Source: Flavobacteriaceae bacterium UBA1115
GTDB lineage: Bacteria; Bacteroidota; Bacteroidia; Flavobacteriales; Flavobacteriaceae
Assembly (NCBI GenBank): GCA_002313325.1
Contig: DCBE01000028.1
Location: 29,482 to 40,496, forward strand
Length of the DNA stretch: 11,015 nucleotides
Direction of reading: 5' to 3'
A program made the translations under genes and the position numbers. Each line of letters opens with the position of its first letter. The first letter of the stretch is position 1. Below the pieces are notes generated by a model, which had not been told where the DNA came from, made no database searches, and saw only the letters and a program-made list of their open reading frames with translations. Below, piece after piece: positions 7,576-11,015 of the stretch.

Positions 7576-8058
7576 ATGGATTCATTCAAGCAAATTAAGT
7601 CCCATATCGAATCGCTAGGCTTCGAAGTAGTAGCACATGATTTTAAGCGTCCGTGGGGTGGTTTTTTGGTTATTGATGAGGCACAAGCGCAAGACTTTGC
7701 CAATCAGTTTTTTTCTGGGTTAGAGGTAAATTCACTTCTTATTGAGGGAAAATTAAGCCCTAAAATATTGATTGTTTCACCTGATGTACGCCTGTCCTGG
7801 CAGTACCATCACAGACGTGCTGAAATATGGCGTGTTTATAAGGGAGCTGCTGGAATCATGCGTTCCGATACCGATGAAGCGGGAGCATTAGAAGTCCTCA
7901 ATGAGGGCGATCAAGTTCGCTTACAACAGGGCGAACGCCATCGTTTGGTTGGGTTGGATTCTCGTGCGTTGGTAGCAGAAATATGGCTTCACACAGATCC
8001 AGAAAACCCATCTGACGAGGATGATATTGTCCGAGTTTCTGACGATTTTGGAAGATAA
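7576..8058 (+). CDS. Mannose-6-phosphate isomerase-type cupin protein
   Basis: The 160-residue, single-domain protein resembles the C-terminal cupin domain of type II phosphomannose isomerases and of bifunctional PMI/GDP-mannose pyrophosphorylases. Near the N-terminus is a PWGGF motif (26-30). The core has SWQYHHRRAEIWRVYKG (74-90) with likely metal ligands H78/H79 and E83, then LNEGDQVRLQQGERHRL (108-124) with H122. The end, ENPSDEDDIVRVSDDFGR (143-160), is the family signature. Such domains interconvert mannose-6-phosphate and fructose-6-phosphate, although stand-alone versions may have another sugar substrate. I chose ATG 7576 over GTG 7543 because the family match begins after it and a -7 box overlaps the longer version. 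The DinB-like gene follows after 2 bases, so the two are probably cotranscribed. Confidence 0.85.
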   Translation: MDSFKQIKSHIESLGFEVVAHDFKRPWGGFLVIDEAQAQDFANQFFSGLEVNSLLIEGKLSPKILIVSPDVRLSWQYHHRRAEIWRVYKGAAGIMRSDTDEAGALEVLNEGDQVRLQQGERHRLVGLDSRALVAEIWLHTDPENPSDEDDIVRVSDDFGR

Positions 8059-8060
8059 AC

Positions 8061-8558
8061 ATGTATACCTTTTCTAGCCCTTTCGTTTCTATTGAGGCAT
8101 TGCAACAAAAACTTGCAGCATACACTGACGCGGATTTATTAACTCCCATTGACAGAGGCTGGAGTGTATTGCAGCATCTTTACCATTGCTGGTTGGTGGA
8201 AAGAGGGGTGTTGGCCTATATAAAGCTTAAAACACAATACCCAGACGCCTTGGGGCAGGTACGTTTACTGACCCGACTTCGATTTTTCTTTTTTTTCACA
8301 TGCCTAAAAACAGGTTTGCTGAAAGTTAAAGCACCTAAGGTAGTCCAGGATTTTCCCGAAAATATGAATCGACAAGATTTGTTTGAACGCTTGGCCAAAA
8401 CACGGGAAGAGGCGGATTTATTTTTTACAGATTTTCCCGAGACCACGGCCCGTAAGGGTATTTTCAAGCATATGTTTATAGGACGTTTAAATAAAGCTCT
8501 ATCGCAAAAATTCATTAAACTTCACCTAACACACCACCTTAAATTGTGTGGCCTATAG
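8061..8558 (+). CDS. DinB/YfiT-like four-helix protein, putative metal-binding
   Basis: The 165-residue, mostly helical protein has the pattern of the DinB-like superfamily. The motif WSVLQHLYH (34-42) places histidines H39 and H42 on the second helix. HMFIGRLN at 137-144 resembles the HPxxGxL element of the family. The C-terminal helix has LHLTHHLK with H155, H158 and H159. Members usually bind a divalent metal through three histidines, and many are thiol-dependent transferases of unknown substrate. A phenylalanine run (75-79) comes from a T-rich stretch that stays in frame. The gene starts 2 bases after the cupin gene, and its stop overlaps the stop of the convergent outer-membrane protein gene. 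The biological role is unknown. Confidence 0.75.
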   Translation: MYTFSSPFVSIEALQQKLAAYTDADLLTPIDRGWSVLQHLYHCWLVERGVLAYIKLKTQYPDALGQVRLLTRLRFFFFFTCLKTGLLKVKAPKVVQDFPENMNRQDLFERLAKTREEADLFFTDFPETTARKGIFKHMFIGRLNKALSQKFIKLHLTHHLKLCGL

Positions 8559-9401
8559 CTCAATTAAATAACCTAAAGAGATAGCAAAATATCTGTTGTT
8601 ATTGGGATCGTCCTCCCCTGGAAGTGCGTTTGGAATTGCAAAAGTGTATTCAATCTCAAAATCCCATTTGCCAAAATCAAATGCGACGGGAATGCTCAGT
8701 TCTGTATTTAAAAGTTGAAACACATCCGTACTCACTTCTTCAAATTGAAAGATACCAACACGTACCAATTCAGTTACTGTTTGATTTCCCCAAAAAATAC
8801 CAACCCTTGGTTCAATGGATACGTCTAGAGATTTACTTTCCAAAAGGTCAATGGTGAAGTAAGTATTATTGGACACATAACTTGACGTGTTGCCTCCAAA
8901 TAAATAACCACCCGATAATGCGTTTCTAAACCATTTATTGCGATAACTTAAGCTCATTGAAACCCGTTGATTGTTTAGGTCTGCTACGTCTTCTGTAAAG
9001 CTGGTAAAGGAATAGACCCCCGTTGCTATAATTGATTTTTTCTTATTTAGGTAGTTGGCGTAACCACCACTAAAAGTTATGAAATCCCATTGTGGATTAA
9101 CCTCGCTGTAATACCCCGAACCCACATTTAAAAAGAAGTTTTTGGAATCTATATAGCTAATGGCTGGAAAGAAACTGTATTGCTCAACACCAAAATCACG
9201 ACCTGAAAAAAGCGTTTTGTTATTGTACAGTGTGTTTATGTATAGAAAATCTTGTTGCTTAAGATCATTGATCACGGCCTTAATCGATAAGCTGTCCAGG
9301 GGAAAGAGTTCATCTAAAATAGCATCTGCTTCGTACGTAATACTTTCTTGCGCCAAGACCAAAGCAGGGAGAAATGCCAGTATAAATTTTAGTTTCCTCA
9401 T
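8553..9401 (-). CDS. Predicted outer-membrane beta-barrel protein of unknown function
   Basis: The 282-residue protein starts with a signal peptide (about 1-18, ending LVLAQ). A mature N-terminal helix-forming stretch follows (about 20-50, EADAILDELFPLDSLSIKAVINDLKQQ). From about residue 65 there are repeated amphipathic strands with aromatic belts, such as FFLNVGSGYYSEV, FITFSGGYANYL, VSMSLSYRNKWFRNALSGGYLF and FEIEYTFAIPNAL. The end RYFAISLGYLIEL is a plausible last strand, though it does not finish in the usual aromatic residue. I do not recognise a specific family. It lies downstream of the ECF sigma cassette on the same strand, but a terminator-like hairpin (9408-9430) stands between. 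It could therefore be expressed separately or by partial read-through. Its TAG stop overlaps the DinB-like gene end by 6 bases. Confidence 0.78.
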   Translation of the reverse strand: MRKLKFILAFLPALVLAQESITYEADAILDELFPLDSLSIKAVINDLKQQDFLYINTLYNNKTLFSGRDFGVEQYSFFPAISYIDSKNFFLNVGSGYYSEVNPQWDFITFSGGYANYLNKKKSIIATGVYSFTSFTEDVADLNNQRVSMSLSYRNKWFRNALSGGYLFGGNTSSYVSNNTYFTIDLLESKSLDVSIEPRVGIFWGNQTVTELVRVGIFQFEEVSTDVFQLLNTELSIPVAFDFGKWDFEIEYTFAIPNALPGEDDPNNNRYFAISLGYLIEL

Positions 9402-9407
9402 TCAAAT

Positions 9408-9430
9408 AGAAAGAAAAGGGGCAAGGCCCC
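9408..9430 (-). terminator. Terminator-like hairpin behind the secreted repeat protein gene
   Basis: On the minus strand a five-pair GC stem, GGGGC-CTT-GCCCC (9430-9418), is followed by TTTTCTTTCT (9417-9408). This is a compact factor-independent terminator 5 bases after the stop of the repeat protein gene and just before the outer-membrane protein gene. It probably ends or attenuates the ECF operon transcript. Confidence 0.65.
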
Positions 9431-9435
9431 AAAAC

Positions 9436-9903
9436 TTAACCTCTTTTCTTCTTTTTTCTCTCTTTGATATTTTTTCTTCGTTCTTTAAGTTGCTCCTTGC
9501 GATCTTTCATGTTTTCCATGCGTTTTTTCATCTTTCCTCTGCGCTCTTTCATTAGCTTTTTCTGCTCGTCTGTAACAGTGGCGCGGAACGCATCTTTTAA
9601 GGCTTTAATTTCGCTGCGATTGGCTTCCATCATCGCTTTTTGTGCTTCCGTAAAACTTGCACGAAGTGCTTCTCTGCGCTCTCTTTTGCTAAGCTCTTTA
9701 TTTTCCATAATGGCAAGTTGCTCATCGGTAAGTGAACTTTTGAATTCTTCGCGATTCTCTTTTACTGCAGCTTTTTGTGCTTTTAACATTTCAATTTGCT
9801 CAGGGGTATAGATTTTCTCTTTCCCTTTTGTTTTATCTTGTGCTACTGTAAACTGTACAAAGGCCATGGCCGCAAGTAAGATGGTGATTTTGATACTTTT
9901 CAT
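9436..9903 (-). CDS. Secreted charged helical repeat protein, Spy/CpxP/CnrX-like putative sensor of the ECF sigma system
   Basis: The 155-residue protein has a signal peptide (about 1-21, ending FTVAQ). Four tandem 26-residue repeats follow (33-58, 59-84, 85-110, 111-136), each starting T-x-x-Q (TPEQ, TDEQ, TEAQ, TDEQ) with a Leu or Met at repeat position 8. The 19-residue tail is almost only Lys, Arg, Glu, Gln and Asn. The pattern resembles the LTxxQ motif of Spy/CpxP chaperones and the CnrX/heavy-metal-resistance fold, and flavobacterial relatives in this position are often annotated as sensors of ECF-type sigma factors. There are no Cys and no His, so a CnrX-like metal site is not evident. 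It follows the probable anti-sigma gene after 52 bases and has its own ECF-type promoter (9927-9954). I infer a periplasmic stress sensor or chaperone under control of the upstream sigma factor. Confidence 0.82.
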   Translation of the reverse strand: MKSIKITILLAAMAFVQFTVAQDKTKGKEKIYTPEQIEMLKAQKAAVKENREEFKSSLTDEQLAIMENKELSKRERREALRASFTEAQKAMMEANRSEIKALKDAFRATVTDEQKKLMKERRGKMKKRMENMKDRKEQLKERRKNIKERKKKKRG

Positions 9904-9926
9904 ATTTTCAATTTTTGTGTTCGTAA

Positions 9927-9954
9927 TTTAGACCTGCTGTTTTGTAAAAAGTTT
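9927..9954 (-). promoter_or_regulatory. Predicted ECF-sigma promoter of the secreted repeat protein gene
   Basis: On the minus strand AAACTTTT (9954-9947), 12 bases, then GGTCTAAA (9934-9927). Read as -35 and -10 elements this is AACTT-N16-TCTAA, close to the sigma-E/AlgU-type consensus GGAACTT-N16-TCtgA. The same 16 fixed bases at the same spacing occur in front of the sigma factor gene. The expected start site is near 9920, giving a leader of about 17 bases to the ATG at 9903. Confidence 0.68.
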
Positions 9955-9955
9955 T

Positions 9956-10267
9956 TTAGACCTCGCTAAAAACAAATTTTTCATCGAACCAATCGTCAAA
10001 AGCTTCATCGCTGATTTCTAAAGACTCAATGGTTAGTTCTTCAAATGTATTTACCTCAGAGTTGGTTAGCTGTTGCTTTTGAGCCAACAAGAATGCAAAT
10101 GCCAGAATTCCTAGTACAAAAGTAGTACGTATTGCCTTGGTGCCAAAAAAACTAGATACTTTCTTTTCTTCGCTCATGAAGCTTAGCATATCCTTTTTTG
10201 AGGACTCAAAATAGACTTCGGGCACTTCGTAGCCCAATTGTTCATTATGTAAATGTTTCTTATTCAT
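9956..10267 (-). CDS. Short single-span membrane protein, probable anti-sigma factor
   Basis: The 103-residue protein has a hydrophilic N-terminal part (1-46), one membrane helix (about 47-62, TTFVLGILAFAFLLAQ) and an acidic C-terminal part (63-103, with EELTIESLEISDEAFDDWFDEKF). There is no signal peptide, so I expect the N-terminus in the cytoplasm and the acidic end in the periplasm. No HxxxCxxC zinc motif of ZAS-type anti-sigma factors is present. Its ATG overlaps the TGA of the sigma gene (ATGA), the usual arrangement for a sigma/anti-sigma pair. The size and topology resemble CnrY. The acidic end could bind the very basic secreted repeat protein encoded next; that is inference. I know no named family for it. 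Confidence 0.78.
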   Translation of the reverse strand: MNKKHLHNEQLGYEVPEVYFESSKKDMLSFMSEEKKVSSFFGTKAIRTTFVLGILAFAFLLAQKQQLTNSEVNTFEELTIESLEISDEAFDDWFDEKFVFSEV

Positions 10268-10806
10268 ACGGTTGCTTTTACATGTATTATAATTTTTTCT
10301 TTAGCAGCATAGAATGCGGTTTTTATAGAGTTTTTATTCCAAGTTGTGATTTCAGCGATTTCATTAAACGTGAGTTCATCAAAATACTTCATCTGAAAAA
10401 TGCGTTGTTGCTTTTCAGGAAGTTCAATTAAGGACTCATGAAAAGCAAAGCTTACGCTGTCTAGATTAAAATAGGGGTCGGCAGTGAGATTATCGAGATA
10501 ATCTGTTAACTCACCATCGCCATTGGTATATGCTAATTTCTGTTGCTTTTGAAGTAACCTAATGGACTCGTTGTAGGCAATGCGATAACACCAGGTTTTG
10601 ACACTACTTCGAAATCCAAAGGATTTCAATCCGTTAAATATTCTGATGTAAGTATTTTGAAGTACATCATCGGCATCTTGGTGTTGCTTGACCAGTTTTC
10701 GTATGTGCCAATACAGCATCTCGTGGTAGAGTTCTGAAATGGCCCTTACTGCCTTGTCATACTGCTTACCTTTAAGTTGTTCATTGATGTGACTTTCCTG
10801 TTGCAA
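10264..10806 (-). CDS. ECF-type RNA polymerase sigma factor
   Basis: The 180-residue protein has the two-domain ECF layout. Region 2 (about 25-90) contains DADDVLQNTYIRIFNGLKSF and the -10-recognition helix SSVKTWCYRIAYNESIRLLQK. After a linker (about 91-122), region 4 (about 123-175) has LPEKQQRIFQMKYFDELTFNEIAEI followed by the helix-turn-helix recognition part NKNSIKTAFYAAKEKI, which reads the -35 element. The predicted start is TTG at 10806: an in-frame TAA lies five codons upstream, and the next in-frame ATG (residue 30) would cut into region 2. It is the first gene of a cassette with a probable anti-sigma factor and a secreted sensor-like protein. A promoter of the type shared within the cassette sits 15 bases upstream, pointing to autoregulation. 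Confidence 0.92.
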   Translation of the reverse strand: MQQESHINEQLKGKQYDKAVRAISELYHEMLYWHIRKLVKQHQDADDVLQNTYIRIFNGLKSFGFRSSVKTWCYRIAYNESIRLLQKQQKLAYTNGDGELTDYLDNLTADPYFNLDSVSFAFHESLIELPEKQQRIFQMKYFDELTFNEIAEITTWNKNSIKTAFYAAKEKIIIHVKATV

Positions 10807-10819
10807 TGAGTATCTTTAC

Positions 10820-10915
10820 TTTTTAGACCCAATAAATGTAGAAAAGTTTGTGTAAAGTGGAAAATTATACGAGCAGACGAAAGGACTTTACTAATACATA
10901 AAATGGGTCTAAAAA
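10820..10915. repeat. 12-base inverted repeat (TTTTTAGACCCA / TGGGTCTAAAAA) upstream of the sigma gene
   Basis: The arms at 10820-10831 and 10904-10915 are perfect reverse complements with 72 bases between them. The left arm includes the -10 block of the predicted sigma promoter. The right arm carries the same GGTCTAAA core facing the other way. It may be a regulator site pair or a relic of promoter duplication. No gene lies between the arms. Confidence 0.6.
10822..10849 (-). promoter_or_regulatory. Predicted autoregulated ECF-sigma promoter of the sigma operon
   Basis: On the minus strand AAACTTTT (10849-10842), 12 bases, then GGTCTAAA (10829-10822), identical in both blocks and spacing to the element before the secreted repeat protein gene. 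It reads as AACTT-N16-TCTAA, a sigma-E-like -35/-10 pair. The expected transcription start is about 10815, some 9 bases before the TTG start codon. Confidence 0.68.
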
Positions 10916-10942
10916 ACACAATGATATTTACAAATTGTTTCC

Positions 10943-10989
10943 TTTAAAGAAAACCCTTCATTCATGAGAAGTTTACGTGAAGAAGGGTT
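10943..10989 (-). terminator. Terminator of the tRNA gene
   Basis: On the minus strand, directly behind the tRNA, AACCCTTC (10989-10982) pairs with GAAGGGTT (10959-10952). The stem extends by four pairs (10981-10978 with 10964-10961) past a bulged A at 10960. A T-rich tail (TTCTTT, 10951-10946) follows. The tail is on the minus-strand side only, so it serves the tRNA transcript. Confidence 0.6.
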
Positions 10990-10994
10990 ATTTG

Positions 10995-11015
10995 TAGCGA
11001 GAGGGAGACTTGAAC
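10995..11015 (-). tRNA. 3' end of a tRNA gene (rest outside window)
   Basis: The minus strand from the window edge reads GTTCAAGT as T-loop, CTCCC as the 3' strand of the T-stem, TCTCGCT as the 3' strand of the acceptor stem and A as discriminator base (10995). The 5' acceptor strand should then be AGCGAGA. The next bases are CAA, so the CCA end is not encoded. The anticodon lies beyond the window, so the amino acid cannot be assigned. Confidence 0.75.

Noticed and set aside
8284..8297. T-run in the DinB-like gene as a possible frameshift site
   Set aside because: The reading frame stays open and family-like on both sides, so there is no sign of a frameshift.
9430..9550. Strong pyrimidine bias on the plus strand, first considered as a special DNA element
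   Set aside because: It is explained by AAA, AAG, AGA and GAA codons of the basic tail and last repeat of the secreted protein.
9464..9811. Plus-strand frame opposite the secreted repeat protein, rich in Ser, Phe and Leu
   Set aside because: It is the shadow of a Lys/Arg/Glu-rich gene: the pyrimidine-rich complement gives a long open frame without promoter or family features.
10883..10913. Plus-strand ECF promoter (AGGACTT ... GGTCTAAA)
   Set aside because: The gap to TCTAA is 19 instead of 16, and it would read into the tRNA terminator with no gene behind it.
1..11015. CRISPR arrays, insertion sequences, integrase or phage genes
   Set aside because: No regularly spaced direct repeats, no transposase or integrase motifs and no terminal repeats were seen; the tRNA end at the right edge shows no duplicated att-like segment in the window.

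Overview
The window reads as part of a compact, AT-rich chromosome of a Bacteroidota member, most likely a flavobacterium-like organism. The clues are a TonB-dependent receptor with an N-terminal carboxypeptidase-regulatory-like domain, promoters of the TAnnTTTG (-7) type, A-rich leaders without clear Shine-Dalgarno sites, and a 6S-like RNA directly behind zapA. No mobile element, CRISPR array or phage gene is visible, and no gene-free stretch exceeds about 210 bases.

Layout from left to right: the 3' part of an ornithine aminotransferase gene and a cysteine desulfurase gene, 4 bases apart on the plus strand (1-1645). Convergent with them on the minus strand is a translationally coupled pair, an M23 (LytM) metallopeptidase followed by a TonB-dependent receptor (1642-5738). 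Divergent from that pair is a small coiled-coil protein gene overlapping zapA (5831-6417), followed by a candidate 6S RNA (about 6433-6598). A minus-strand gene for an unknown polytopic membrane protein (6597-7487) runs up to the 3' end of that RNA. Next come a cupin gene and a DinB-like gene (7576-8558), convergent with a gene for a predicted outer-membrane beta-barrel protein (8553-9401).

The most interesting part is the minus-strand cassette at 9436-10849. It encodes an ECF sigma factor, a short single-span membrane protein overlapping it by ATGA (probable anti-sigma factor), and a secreted, highly charged helical protein built from four tandem 26-residue T-x-x-Q repeats (Spy/CpxP/CnrX-like). 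The order and architecture recall CnrH/CnrY/CnrX. The sequence AAACTTTT-N12-GGTCTAAA occurs twice, once in front of the sigma gene and once in front of the secreted repeat protein, in the right orientation and with identical spacing. It equals AACTT-N16-TCTAA, close to sigma-E-type promoters. I infer that these are the sigma factor's own promoters, giving an autoregulated envelope-stress circuit. A terminator-like hairpin separates this cassette from the outer-membrane protein gene. The window ends with the 3' end of a tRNA gene and its terminator.
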